Source: Laccaria trichodermophora (lineage: Eukaryota > Basidiomycota > Agaricomycetes > Agaricales > Hydnangiaceae). Taken from it: a DNA stretch of 64,000 nucleotides. The stretch is taken from contig JACTVC010000004.1 in NCBI GenBank assembly GCA_018417955.1, positions 2,232,001 to 2,296,000 of the forward strand, read 5' to 3'. The notes under the pieces are model-generated. The model made no database searches and was not told the origin of the DNA. It saw nothing but the letters and a program-made list of their open reading frames with translations. A program made the translations under genes and the position numbers. Below, piece after piece: positions 30,935 to 42,149 of this stretch. Positions within the stretch are counted from its first letter, which is position 1. Every line of letters starts with the position of its first letter.

Positions 30935-31780
30935 TTAAGAGGCCTTAGAGGATCGTTCACGAGACTTGAAGCTTTCACGGTTGATGTAACTGGGTTTATC
31001 GCCTGTTTGCCTGTATTGACGGAGGACGCATTCTTTGAAGAACGGGTGCTCGACCGTTCCGTCGTCCAAGCAGTAGGACTCTGTAACATTTTTCCAAGTC
31101 TTAGCCAAAGTGAATTGCCAGGCAAAAAACTTCTTTTCTGGCTTCGAAGCGGCGTTGTCCTTGTGGATGTAAATGCTCCCAGGCACCACCTCAGATGAAG
31201 ATGGCATAACGGGTGGGGAGGCGATTGGTACGATGAGCGACGATTCATACCAGATGAAGCTTGAACCCAGCGGCAAATCCTTCCCGATCAGAGACCAACG
31301 ATACTCTGAGATTTCCACTGTTCCAACTCTGCAAAACCCGGTAGGTCAAATGTGTGAAAAAAGCCGAGTAGAATGGTACCTACCCTTCAGCATGGCCGGT
31401 ATATTGGTTTATCAACGTAACCGGGGATGATGTGGTGCTCTTCCTGCATGCTTTTCAACCCCCTGCGCTGTTGTAAATGAGACGAAGAGCTACGTATGGT
31501 AAGGAACTCGTTGGGTGAGCGGATGTCTCCGTCGCTGCCTCCTGAGGTGTTTCTGCCGCCGCCTCTTTCTGGGGTGTTTCTTCCACCGCCTCTTGCTGAG
31601 ATGTTCCTGCCGCTGCCTCCCACTGAGGTATCTCTGCCATTGTCTCTGGCTGTAATGCTTCTGCCACTGTATTTTGTTGCGGTGATTCTGCAGCCGCCTC
31701 TTTCTGTAGTGTTTCCGCATGAGAGGCATCAGGCGAAGTCGGTACAGAAGCAGATTTAGTAGTTGGTGGCTGTCTTATTC
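30935..31780 (-). CDS. Hypothetical protein with Ala/Glu-rich repeats
   Basis: The upstream exon (31780 to ~31460) encodes Glu/Ala/Thr/Gln-rich degenerate 10-12 residue repeats (ETPQKEAAAETPQEAATET and similar). After a short exon, an intron with GTAGGTACC donor and TTTTGCAG acceptor (about 31383-31329) leads to an ordinary exon: SEYRWSLIGKDLPLGSSF, KFFAWQFTLAKTWKNVTES and HPFFKECVLRQYRQT, stop at 30935. The coding start is not defined. No domain recognised. It is co-oriented with the WD40 gene at 30138-30611, which follows ~300 bp downstream. Confidence 0.45.
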
Positions 31781-32460
31781 TGATTAAGCACGGTCGTCAG
31801 AGAAACATTTGGGTGCCACTCACTCATACACATGGTGGAGGGGTATTTTGAAACTTCCGGGGGGGTGGGGGGTTGGGGGGCGTGAGCTGAGGATGTTTTG
31901 AGTTTTGAGTTTGCCGTAAGGAACTAGCAAAACGTGCCTCGACACTTACGAGGACTTGGAAGGACCATCCAAGGCCTCTTGCGCATGATAGGGGGGGGTC
32001 TTCCAGCCTCTTTGTGGTTGTGGTTTCTGTTGGCGCTGGTCACCATCGGCTTTTTTCTCCTCAAGGACCATTTCGGCGAGGTCTAGGTGGAGAAGCTGTA
32101 CAAGAGTCGAGTTTATAATCAGCGGCTAGTGTGGCGGTCTGTAGAGGCAACCCAACATCAACCATACCAGCATGTCTTGGGTCAGATGACGATGTGTGCA
32201 TGCGATTAAAGGATCTCCTCTGGTGATTAGGAAGCCTGACTATGTGGTCCCATGGAACGATTTCAACGTCAACGTCTGCCCAAGTACGATGCATACTTAG
32301 CTGTCGTGGTTAACATGTACAACAACCGATCATGTGCAAGTGCGGCGGATTTTGAAAAGAATTATATAATATATTGAAAAATTCGTAACAACACTAGTAG
32401 ATCTAGAGGATCTAAAATGCGGGCTAAGTGTTCCTATCATTCACAGCGGTGTGCAACAGC
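31781..32460. other. Intergenic, with a G-rich quadruplex-prone run
   Basis: No supported gene. At 31859-31880 the plus strand has three long G runs (G7-T-G6-TT-G6) capable of forming a G-quadruplex. Otherwise short frames only. Confidence 0.45.
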
Positions 32461-32704
32461 CTAATTTATTGCGATGTCAGATGGATGATCAAAATCGATC
32501 AAAGCCAGAACAAATGACATACATATTGATACTATCGTCATGAGTAAATTGGTAGATTTCTTCTGTGGGTGCGACGGTGAACTCAATATTGTGTCTGGTA
32601 TTGAGCCAGCCCGGATCATAGGCTGCCGTCGGCAAATGCGAAACATATCTCTTGGATTTGCTGGGTCGGTCTCTCGCATAAATGCGGCAGCGCGGGTAGG
32701 CCCC

Positions 32705-34271
32705 TCATAAACGATTACCAGTCGTTCGCCTGGCAATTACGTGCACTGAATCGAAAGCGGATAGCCAAGCCGTCAAACTTGGATGGCGCCAGGACGGTTT
32801 CAACACAAAATGAGAAGGTTGCCGGCGACGGACGGTGGGATCGCGCCGTAACTCTTCCACATCCGATTCATCACTAGACATCCCCTCTACTCCCAGTCTC
32901 TGCAACATATGCATGTGCTTTTCCAGCAAGGGGTCCAAAGTTGCAATGTGTAAACGTCGCTGGAATGTCTGTGACACTACCATGAGGGCTTGAACCGATT
33001 CCGAACAAGAACGTACCGTGTACTTCCGCTGCCACCTTCGTTTCGCCCTTCTCCGCAAGGCCCACTCTTCTTGAAGATCAAGACTTTGTTCATATAATGT
33101 CTTCAGTCCTCTAACGCGGACGAAAAAATAGTGGTAGGTGTCTTTGTAAAGTTTGTCCAAGGGAGGAAGGCATTCGGCATTTAAAAAGTATGGGTAAAAC
33201 ACCCTGAATGCCGATAGATTCCAGGGAGAATGTGGCGTGCTGACAAGGTCGAGTTTGAATGAGGAGAGGGAGCATGAAGGGCCCACAGTTTCGCCTTCGT
33301 CGACATTCCAGCAGTCCTCAGCTAGGGTCATTATGGCTGGCTTGCGGGTCATCAACCTCTTCTTCTGCTACAAGTTCCTCCTGGTCCCAAAAATTTTCAG
33401 CCATTCCACTAAAGTGGGTAGTGTCTTCAAACTGTTCGCCCCTGTTGTCTTCATCCCCACTAAAGCCGCCTGTGTTTTCACCCTCGTGAGGATGCTGACG
33501 GTGGTAGAGGGGAGATTCCATCCCATTGTCAGTGGATGCGATCTGCTCATGAGGGTTATAGTAGGGGAGAGAAGCCATTCCGTCATCCGCGGGTGCAATC
33601 TGGGGTGAGACTGTTGGATCCTGGCGCATTGAGCCAGTGGATGGATGCATTCTTGGAGAAGCCTGGCCGGGGAAATGATGGTGCACGTGCAGGTTTCTAT
33701 TTGGGATCGTTTCCATTCTGCCATCTGAAGGGGCGATTGCCTCCTCTGTGTCAACCTCCGCGACTTGATGGGAAAAAAGACTCGGACCTCGAGGTAGCTG
33801 CTGACCCAGGGGCGGCGAAATTTGGTAGGATGGCATCGGGGCATGTGTGTACCAGGAATTGGCACTGGCCTTGGCTTTGGCCTTCCCTTTGCCTTTATGA
33901 TTGGGATGTGGATCTGCGGTGGCCGCAGCTGGTGTCACATCCTCATCAGCTCGCAACGGTTGTGCCTGCTCAAAGGGATCACGAAGCCGTGTGGGCTGCG
34001 TATGTGAAGCTGATGGGGCCATAGTGTTCGCAGACATATGCTGGGGAGCCAAAGATGTGTTGGGGGAGGTCTGTGGAGATCTGGTTTCCGGGGTAGATAA
34101 TGCAGGATGTATAGGTCCAGATTCCTGTGCCCATTGCTTAGCAATGTTCGTCAAAGGCGACAACAATCCTGGCGCATTCGATGGGACTGAGACGTGTTCA
34201 GGTGTTTGATCACGTGAATTTGGAGGGGATGGCTTGTGACCGGGCCCAGGCCCGACAGGTTCCTTGTCCAA
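32705..34271 (-). CDS. Hypothetical basidiomycete protein (Ser/Pro-rich N-terminus, charged C-terminal domain)
   Basis: Two overlapping frames, 34271-33318 and 33355-32705, look like one protein joined by an unrecognised intron or a one-base frameshift near 33330. The N-terminal part is rich in Pro, Ser and His with a basic GKGKAKAKA patch. The C-terminal part has WNLSAFRVFYPYFLN, LPPLDKLYKDTYHYFFVRVR, EEWALRRRAKRRWQRKYTVR and GMSSDESDVEELRR, followed by PSWRHPSLTAWLSAFDSVHV. From memory the MSSDESD..PxWRxxxLTxWLxxFD pattern recurs in uncharacterised Agaricomycete proteins; I know no function. A further exon at 32736-32461 (ERLVIVYEGPTRAAAFMRE) may be its end in another frame. Confidence 0.5.
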
Positions 34272-34513
34272 CCTACAATTTCGGGAACTTCTTGGTGCTG
34301 TTTGAAAGAGGGAAGATGGGGAAGCTACAGGGTGTCAGCGGGACCACAAGTATAGATCAACGCCTAGTAACAAACCATAAAATTCCTGCAAAATGGTGCT
34401 GGATCCAGAGGTACTTGGCAGTTTCGCATGTCTATGGCCTAGAGGAGACAGACTCCCCCCTTGTCTAAAAGGTGGTGGTCTATGGGCAGGAGACACTGAT
34501 GAGGCACATAAAC

Positions 34514-34986
34514 CTAAAGGAGAGGGAATCTCTCGTTACCTGGACGGCAACTTATAAGCACCAGGGAAGTTTGGTGAGGTACTTGCAGCATGTCTAGGGC
34601 CTCCTTGTTGTCCAGATGGTGGCGACTTACGGGTACCGGCGGATATTCCGTCCTTAGGCTCCGCATCCACGACATGGCCGTAAACCGAGGACAAAATGCG
34701 GTGGTGATCAGACCGTGGGCCTGAGGCAAATTAAAAGAGAGAAACTTCATGGGTCATGGCATTTACCTCGATGAACCCAACACCCTCCTAGAGTTGCTTC
34801 GTTTCTGCTTCGTTGACTAGTACTGGATGGCGAATCAAGTAAGCTTGGCGGGGGTGGGCTTGAATCTGACACCTCTGAGCATGCATAAGGAGGTTGTGAA
34901 GAATGGATCATAGCTACAATCATCTTGTTGAGCGCGCATTGTGGGAGATCCTTGACTGTACGACGCATACAGGACAGAGTCTGCAT
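34514..34986 (-). CDS. Hypothetical exons upstream of the 32705-34271 gene
   Basis: Two short open stretches (34986-34747 and 34750-34514) with natural composition, e.g. VKDLPQCALNKMIVAMIHSS and a Ser/Pro-rich tail. They are on the same strand as and just upstream of the unknown gene at 32705-34271, and may be its 5' exons. No family recognised. Confidence 0.3.
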
Positions 34987-34989
34987 TGG

Positions 34990-35431
34990 ATCGTGATGAG
35001 CTGGAAACGAAAAATGGTTATGATCAGTTAGAACTGACCAGGTCGACTGAGGCGGGGCATAGGAGACCCCATAGTGGTTCTCGTATCATGCCAAACAGTA
35101 CTAGGAGGGTAATTGATGCCTGACATTGTTGAAGAGCTCATAATCGTTGTAAGTCCTGAAATTAATCGATGAGGACGTTATATCTATCATGAGTGCCACA
35201 CAGAACGAAATTCAAACCAGTTCACATGTCAACCGCCATAGTCATGGCCTTGGCCCATGAGGCTCTTGGACTTGTACACATGTACATGTATTGTATATAT
35301 TCAATAATATAATGTCAATGTGTGATTATATGTATTTAATGCTAATTCGCTAGATCTTCAATCACAATTTTTTCTTAAGCTCAATTGGAGGCAGTTCAAA
35401 TGCAACATGTACATTTTCGCTTGGCAATCGA
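34990..35431. other. Intergenic, AT-rich
   Basis: No coding or RNA signal seen. It contains ACATGTACATGTATTGTATA-type palindromic AT-rich sequence around 35277-35300. Confidence 0.4.
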
Positions 35432-37188
35432 TTAAAACATATCCTGATCACTCCCTGAGCCTAGAATGCGAACGCCACCAGAACCATGGCCATATGGATT
35501 TTTCCCAGAATCATCATGTCCCTTGACATGAGAGTTGCATGGTTCTGCACGGAGGCCAAAAGGACTTTCAATTTTCTGAATGGCATATAAATTAGACCAT
35601 AGATATCCCACCACCGCGGTACCGGTACTACGCCTCTGACTCGCAGCCGTAGCTATATATAGCTAATCGTGGCCACGGTGCTGAGGTCTATGTATGCCCT
35701 TCACCTCATTCCTACGCGGCAATTGAATGCCTTGGGGTTGAATCTGTTCGGTTATGACCAAGTTCCTGAGGGGTGCGGTAGGAATGCGCACGTAGAATGA
35801 ATATTGATATTCTAGATCTTCCACCAAATTTAAATCCAGGGTACAGATGCGACTCGGAGTCTAAAAGAGGTTCAATGACTTGAACGTGATCATGAACGTG
35901 CATATACTTTATATATTATAATTATATATGTAGGCTTACCTGTGTAAATCAATGGCCACCAATCTCGAATGGAGATCGTGAATACCGATGGTAGATATAT
36001 CAATCCCATCTATGATAATATGGCCGCTGGAAAGACCAGCCTAGAAAGTGACTAAGCATGCGCAACTAAGATGGAGGCGTAGTATAAAGCAACGTACGAA
36101 TCTGTGAATACTCTTTACCAAGGTCGATTTTCCGCTTCCTATCAACACAAACATCAGATTACATCAGTAGACCCAAAAGACCAACACTCTCACTCGCCTT
36201 CAGGGTGAAAGAAACATCGTGAAGCACAGCAGGGAGATCTGAAGCATACTTGACTTCAAAATTCTCAACCCAAATAAGGGCGTTGTTGTCGGGACTTGAA
36301 GCGAGATCACCCAGGTCCAATATGATCTACAAATCGTCGGCGACGCAAAACTCTTGAAGGGTTTTAGAGCAAATCCAGATCGCCAGTCGCAACCACCGCT
36401 TCCTTGATCATGAGCTCCTCCTTCTTGGCTTCAACAGCAGCGTCCAGTGTGATGTTCTGCAGAATACCTTGGGCACGTAAACTGGACCTTGAGTATCGAT
36501 GCCCGTCGAGCATCCTGATGACGTAGTTGGCGCCGCCAGAAAGAACTAGCTCAATGTGGTGTGTGACTAGGACCTATGGTGGGGAATGAACAGCAGAAGG
36601 GTGATTGCTGATGGACAAAGTTACAGCTTCGGTTTGCAGGCAAAGGTCCACAGAGAAGTTCTTCTACAAGAACCTGGACGTGATCATGTTCAGTCCCCAT
36701 AAAATAACGGGGCAACTTACAACAACACTAAGTCAATGAGTAGCACAATTTCTTACGGGCATAGGCCGCACGAGCGAGAGCAACTTTGCGTAAAGAGAGA
36801 CAGTAAGAGATTAAAGCCCAAAAAGCACTCGCAAATCCCCACCTAGCCTCTGACCCACCATGATGATCTTGCCTTGTTGTATTGTCATCTCTCCAAGTAG
36901 CACCATCTACGAGCGATTGAGACAGGTAGAACAGCGAAGGAACACAACGACGTACAAGAAGAGCCGTCTTCCCAGATGCGGTAGGCCCTGTGACCACGGA
37001 CAACCGTCCCTCCGGAAACCGAGCCATTATATCACGAAGCTCGAAGTTAAGGTTGGCCTCCAACCCAGCCAACAGCGACCCAGAGCCGCTGGCAGCGGTG
37101 TCGACGTCGCTCGCAGCCACAGTTTCAACATCGTCATTGGAGGACGTTGGGCTCGGGCTCAGAACCTCGTCTTCGTCTCGCTCTCCAG
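35432..37188 (-). pseudogene. ABC transporter (ABCC/MRP-like) pseudogene, 3' part
   Basis: Read on the minus strand from the element C junction: acidic linker SPSPTSSNDDVETVA, FRLP-like NFELRDIMARFPEGRLSVV, Walker A GPTASGKTALL (~37000-36960), then a gap where the Q loop and much of the domain should be. A degenerate ABC signature region VALARAAYARKK follows (~36780-36740), then RFLVEELLCGPLP, VLVTHHIELVL (H loop, ~36575), and after the linker a second nucleotide-binding domain start with WVENFEVKYASDLPAVLHDV, Walker A GSGKSTLVKSI (~36140-36100) and SSGHIIIDGIDIS. Beyond ~35950 the second domain is lost. Frames shift several times. The gene is dead independently of element C. Confidence 0.75.
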
Positions 37189-38553
37189 CTGTACTTTACC
37201 CTCCCCGGCTTAATCCATATGGAATCCATGGAAGGGGGGTGGATTCCAGGAATTCCAGATGGATTCCATGGAATGGCTGATGGACTCCATACTTTCTGGA
37301 GATGGATTCCATGGAATGGCTGATGGACTCCATGCTTTCTGGAGATGGATTCCATGGAATGGCTGATGGACTCCATACTTTCTGGAGATGGAATCCATGG
37401 AATACCTGATGGACTCCATGCTTTCTGGAGATGGATTCCATGGAATGGCTGATGGACTCCATGCTTTCTGGAGATGGATTCCATGGAATACCTGATGGAC
37501 TCCATACTTCTTTCAGATGGAATCCATACTTTTTCCATACAGAATTCAGATGGAATAAGTCCCAATTCTACAATTATTATCATAGAATCACAAGTCCAGA
37601 CTTAATCTGTAAAGTTCCAACTTCAACACTAATAAATGAAGAAAAAACTAAGATGTATTGAATAAGACTACATAACTTTATTTTACTACATATAATATCA
37701 AAGGGAGGGGGAGGGAGAGGTATAGATATATAGTGATCAAGGGAGGGGGAAGTGATGGAGGGGAGTGGGAGTTGTGGAGAGAGGGAGTTAAGGAGAATGA
37801 GGAGGGAGGGGAGGGGTGGAGAGTGATGGAGGTGGGGGGTTATGGAGGGGGAAGGAAAGGTGGAGAGTGGAGGAGCAATGGGGGAGGGTGTGATGTGGAA
37901 TAATGATGGAGGGAGGGGGGAGGGGCTTACCTGGGCTCGTCACTGTGTTCGTGGATGGGCGGGGGACGTTGTTTCGTGTGCGGTACACGTTCTTCGTGGG
38001 CGATGGACGTTTTCGGTGGGCGGCGGACGTTGTTTCGGGGGTGGTGTCCATTTTTCGTGGGCGGCGGACGTTTTTCGTGGGCGGCGGACGCTTTTTGTGG
38101 GCGGTGGACGTTGTTCGTGGGCAGCGGACGTTGTTCGTGGGCGGCAGACGTTGTTTTGTGGGTGTCGGACATTGTTTTGTGGGCGTCGGATGTTGTTTCG
38201 TGGGTGGTGGACGTTTTTGGTGGGCGGGGGACGTTTTTGGTGGGCGGGGGACGTTTTTGGTGGGCAGGGGACGTTTTCGGTGGGTGGGGGACGTCGTTTC
38301 GTGGGCAGGGGAGGTTGTCGTCGTGGGCGGTGTCCTTTTTCGTGGGCGGTGGACGTCGTTTTCGTGGGCGGGGGATGTCGTTTGTGGGCGGTGGGCGTTG
38401 TTCGTGGGCGGTGGACGTCGTTTGGGGTCGCTGGACGTCCGTGGGCCGTTGTTTTCGTGGGCGTTGGTCTTCGTTGGTGGGCGTTCGTGGTGGTGGGCGG
38501 TCGTTGACGTTGGTGTGATGTGGTGGTGGTTTCTTGTGGCCGAGCGGACACAG

Positions 38554-38607
38554 CGAACGACGACTGATGTCGTCGTTCGCCGTCTAGTTGCCACGTCGCG
38601 ACGTGGC
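38554..38607 (+). other. Twin hairpin module of element C
   Basis: CGAACGACGAC, loop TGAT, GTCGTCGTTCG (38554-38579), then the perfect palindrome GCCACGTCGCGACGTGGC (38590-38607). Both the order and the spacer word CGTCT match the twin hairpins of element B. Confidence 0.8.
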
Positions 38608-38865
38608 ATCTGTGGTTTTGTGTCAAAAAGGAGAGGGTGGGGTGGTTGTTCCCACTCACCTGGGCTGGGCCCTCGTCACGCGTCGTCAGCGTCAGCGTCA
38701 GCGTCGTTGTCGTTGTCGTTGTCGACGTCGCGGGCGGTCGTGGTTTGGAATGGTGGTGGTGGTAGTGGGAAGGAATGGAACGACGTGTCAGCCACAGCTG
38801 TCACGTTTGACGCGGCACGTGCCCGAAAGCGGTATATAGAGAGCTTTCGTTTCTCATATAACAAT

Positions 38866-38945
38866 GCCTTCATGGCTCAGTTGGCTTGAGCACTGCTTAT
38901 ATTCACAAGGTTGAGAGTTCCATTCCTTAACATGTCATTTTTTTA
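38866..38945 (+). other. tRNA-like Pol III module inside element C
   Basis: GCCTTCATGGCTCAGTTGGC then TTGAGC gives a D arm (GCTC/GAGC) with a perfect A box TGGCTCAGTTGG. AGAGTTCCATTCC is a B-box-like T loop and CATTTTTTTATT follows as terminator. The anticodon and acceptor stems do not fold cleanly, so it is a tRNA-derived unit rather than a functional tRNA. Its position matches the module in element A, but the tRNA source looks different. Confidence 0.5.
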
Positions 38946-39176
38946 TTTACTTAAATATAGTAAGGACACTGTATTCTAATGGTATAATAGTCATTAATTC
39001 CTTCCATGGAATCCATATGGACTGCTCCATGGAATACATGTGGATATACCTGCATTCCATATGGATTCCATTGGATTCCATATGGAATGGTGTTGGAGTC
39101 CATATGGAATTAATCATTCCATGACCATTCCAGCATCATTCCATATGGAATCCATGATGTCCATGGAATCAGAAAC

Positions 39177-39194
39177 TGGCTGTGTCCTCAGCCA
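39177..39194 (+). other. Conserved subterminal hairpin of element C
   Basis: TGGCTG, a 6-nt loop TGTCCT, then CAGCCA, about 95 bp from the GAGGTC end. Confidence 0.75.
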
Positions 39195-39289
39195 ACATTG
39201 ATTCCATGGATTCCATATGGAATTCTCCATGGATTCCATGGATTCCACATGGATTCCATATGGATTATACCAGGGAAGGTAAAGACCTC

Positions 39290-39880
39290 CTCTCCAGCCC
39301 CTTGTCATCGTCTTCCCCAGAGAGGTGGAGCTCCGTTGAGTTTAAGTGATCCGTAACTTCTTCTTGGTCGAGGTACACAGCAATACGTTTGAATGAAACA
39401 CCTGTGTATTCGATCGTTTTATCATTTGTTTGGTGTTATGAGGCCTGGAAGAGGGGAGCCTACCGTACCTGGAGAATTTAGACGATCCACGTTGGAGAGT
39501 CCTGTACACAACCAAAAACCAATCAACGATCATACCGTACATGTGAAAAGAAAAGGAGCCCACTGTAAACACAACACTATTCGTCAACACGCCTCCTTGC
39601 ATGACAAACAGAACGAGACAATGGTCACGAAAATGGGGGCACAGGCCAAGAGAGGTAAAACATCACAGAATTGACGCGAGCTGGGGAAGAGAGAACATCG
39701 TCAGTGATGATAATAAGATAAAACAATCCGCACCTTTGGTCATCCTCGCCTGGCCTTCCAAGTGGGCACCAGAGATCGGGAAATGAGGTGGCAGTGACAT
39801 GTGTTGAGCAGCGGGAAGCTCGAGTATGAGTCTTTGATACTTTGATGTGTTCCTGATGCTTCGGTTATTGGAGATCAATG
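39290..39880 (-). pseudogene. ABC transporter (ABCC/MRP-like) pseudogene, 5' part
   Basis: On the minus strand before element C the sequence ends with GVSFKRIAVYLDQEEVTD..LSGEDDDKGLE, the usual link between the first membrane domain and the first nucleotide-binding domain of ABCC transporters. Further upstream are hydrophobic, frame-broken stretches (LACAPIFVTIVSFCLS and others) that would be the last membrane helices. The bulk of the first membrane domain is absent. Removing element C and one target copy leaves the two sides one base out of frame, so the gene already had, or later gained, an indel here. Confidence 0.6.
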
Positions 39881-40222
39881 TGAGTGGAGAGTAGTTTGAA
39901 TGGACGAAGGAAGAGCTTCGAGTTGGCTTAACAGACGAACTGAAGTTGATGCTGGGGTTTAAACTTCTTGAGGCCTAGAAATTTTTTAGTAATTATAAAA
40001 GGCAGGGCAAAGCCAGGTGAGGCTGACTGCTGAGAAGCTTGAGTCCGGATGGGCGAGGGCAGGGTGGTGAAGATAAGATAGAATCCGAGTACTAGTCCTG
40101 ACTGCTATGATGGTTGTCGCAGTCTCTTAAGTGAGTAGCGCTAGCACTCGACTCGTGGGCAAATTCGCTTGGCCCGTATCCACTCCAATGCCATAAGCGC
40201 TTGGCCTTGTCCTTTTGCCCAA
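39881..40222. other. Intergenic, upstream region of a WD40 gene
   Basis: No supported gene. It should contain the promoter for the gene starting at 40223. Confidence 0.35.
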
Positions 40223-42149
40223 ATGACCACATTCATATATATGTCCCTCAAGTACGTCAAAGATAGCGACGAGATAGTTGTGGACAGAAAATTATCGCCT
40301 ATAACGGCTGCGGTGGGCGCAATGCAGTTCTCTCCGAATGGGAGATATCTCGCAGTAGGCGACGATGATGGAAATCTCATTGTATGTCTTGATGCTATGA
40401 AGTCGAGTTCTGTGTGATGATTGATTCACATTTCATGCCTCAAGATTAGGGAAACTGTAAAAAACTGGCCACGCATTCGTTATTATCAAACAGGCGCCGA
40501 AATTCGAGGAATTGCTTGGGATCCATCAACACCCCGCACCCTATTTGTGGGCTCACGGAACGGCAACGCACACATGATTACATTTGACATGTCCTCGGGA
40601 AAAGTTTGTTGACGTACCTCCCCTTGACTTCCATCTCCTAATCTCTTTCAGAACGACGTCACACTTGTATCCGCCTTTCACAATTGCATTCATGCCGTTG
40701 CCATAAACGAGTGCGGCACTCAGGTAGCCATAGCATATGGCTTGAAAGTGGCAGTAGTTGAAAGGTCATTTTTTGGTGAGTAAATATGTCTCACTTAAAA
40801 TCGTTTTTTCTTCGATTCTGAGGATGTAAAGCTCAACGCTCAACGGTACTGAACCTCCCAGTGGGAGAGGCAAGTCCGGATCGATTCGCAGTGAAGGATG
40901 TTGGCATTCCGCGGAACCTATTCTATCTTAACGATGATGCCCTTCTTGTCGTCTTTTTTGGAACCAGAGGCATGGTGTACATGAAATTTCGTCAATTGAA
41001 TTAGATCAGAATGGAATTGCTCCAAAAGTACATTTTCAACTTCACAGCCATGCAACGAACTATGGAAGATAACTCCACATGCCGAGACGACAATGTATGA
41101 CACTTTGAGCTCTTCCATATGTGATCAACTAATATAAATTCAACAGTATATCTGCCGCGTTGTGCCCGTTAAAGATGAATCTCGCTGTCAGCAATTTAGA
41201 CGGCAGTATTTATTTTTATTCCCTGCAACAACGAAGTTACTCTGCCTCCTGCCCTTTCTGCACCAAAGGGGAGGCGACATCTAAGCCAGTTGGATTGGAT
41301 TTTTTGGATGAAAGGACTGTCGTAGCGGGGCACTGCAATGGCCACTTAGTGATAGCTACTCAGGGGGTACAGCGTGATCCCCACCGCTTAGAGTTTGCAG
41401 AGGCCATGTCTTGTGAGTCATTGTTAACTACGAAAGATGTCTATCCAAAATAATAGTGCTTCGCAGCAACACAGACAGTGGTACAGTCAGCGGCTTTTTG
41501 AGTAATTGATCCGTCTAATTTGTTGGACTTAAGGTGTGCGGCGTTGTGAGGGATACCCTTACCATTGTGGCAGCGAACTTCGGGAACGACCTCAAAACCA
41601 CCATCTATAGAGCCATTGTGATACGGAAATCAAAGAAGGCCACAAATCCCAATAAAATTAAACGAGAAGAGATGAACGCACAGGTCCGTTATGGCTCCCC
41701 GCAACCGTTTCACTGGTAATGACTGTCATGGAATTAATAAGAATCCCCTAACAGAGTCCAGCAAAGACAGGGAGCCGGTGCCTGCGAGGGCTTCCATTAC
41801 TATGGATACGCAAACACCTCCGCGATCGGCGGTAGATGGGGATGTGTCCATGCATCCTCTTCTCCCAAGGGAGGGCGCGTTTGTCAAGGTTCGTTGTTGT
41901 GAGTGGATACGACTTTTGCTGATCAAGGATAAAGCTTCGAAAGCTTTTGTTAATGATCATACCTGCGATCATAGGTTTCCTCGCAGCTCAAGTCATTACC
42001 CTAAATGGCTCGTCGATGGAATTCAGTTATTACCAATCCGTGGCCATCGATTTCAAGCCACCCAATCACCTTTTCATCGGTGTTTTACTGGGGTTCACAG
42101 AACTAGGACAAGAATCCGTGAAGCGATTTGCGGCGAAGGACATTTGTAA
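40223..42149 (+). CDS. WD40-repeat protein with a probable C-terminal membrane segment
   Basis: ATG at 40223 (MTTFIYMSLKYVKD). Several small exons give beta-propeller blades: AMQFSPNGRYLAVGDDDGNL, EIRGIAWDPSTPRTLFVG then SRNGNAHMITFD, CIHAVAINECGTQVAIAYG, NLAVSNLDGSIYFYSL, and FLDERTVVAGHCNGHLVIAT. After the propeller come TLTIVAANFGNDLKTTI and a basic linker (RKSKKATNPNKIKREE), then a Pro/Ser region and a hydrophobic segment near 41947 (MIIPAIIGFLAAQVITL). The exact exon borders and stop are uncertain. It matches the layout of the gene at 44507: propeller, short basic linker, then membrane helix. Function unknown. Confidence 0.6.

Larger units (their letters stand above)
37189..39289 (+). 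mobile_element. Element C: modular noncoding transposon with perfect 8-bp TSD, inside the ABC pseudogene
   Basis: The target duplication CTCTCCAG is at 37181-37188 and 39290-39297. The left end is CTGTACTTTACCCTCCCCGG; the right end, reverse-complemented, is GAGGTCTTTACCTTCCCTGG. Order: a ~58-bp tandem array of ATTCCATGGAATGGC/GATGGACTCCAT words (37215-37530), an AT-rich box (TTTTACTACATATAATATC, ~37680-37700), a purine tract (37700-37925), a GGCGGACGTT tract (37970-38500), twin hairpins (38554-38607), a GTC tract, a tRNA-like module, and an ATTCCATATGGAATCC word array with the hairpin at 39177-39194. Confidence 0.92.

Noticed and set aside
37788..38889. Gly/Arg/Val-rich frames up to 328 codons
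   Set aside because: Produced by the GGCGGACGTT tract of element C; both strands are open at once.
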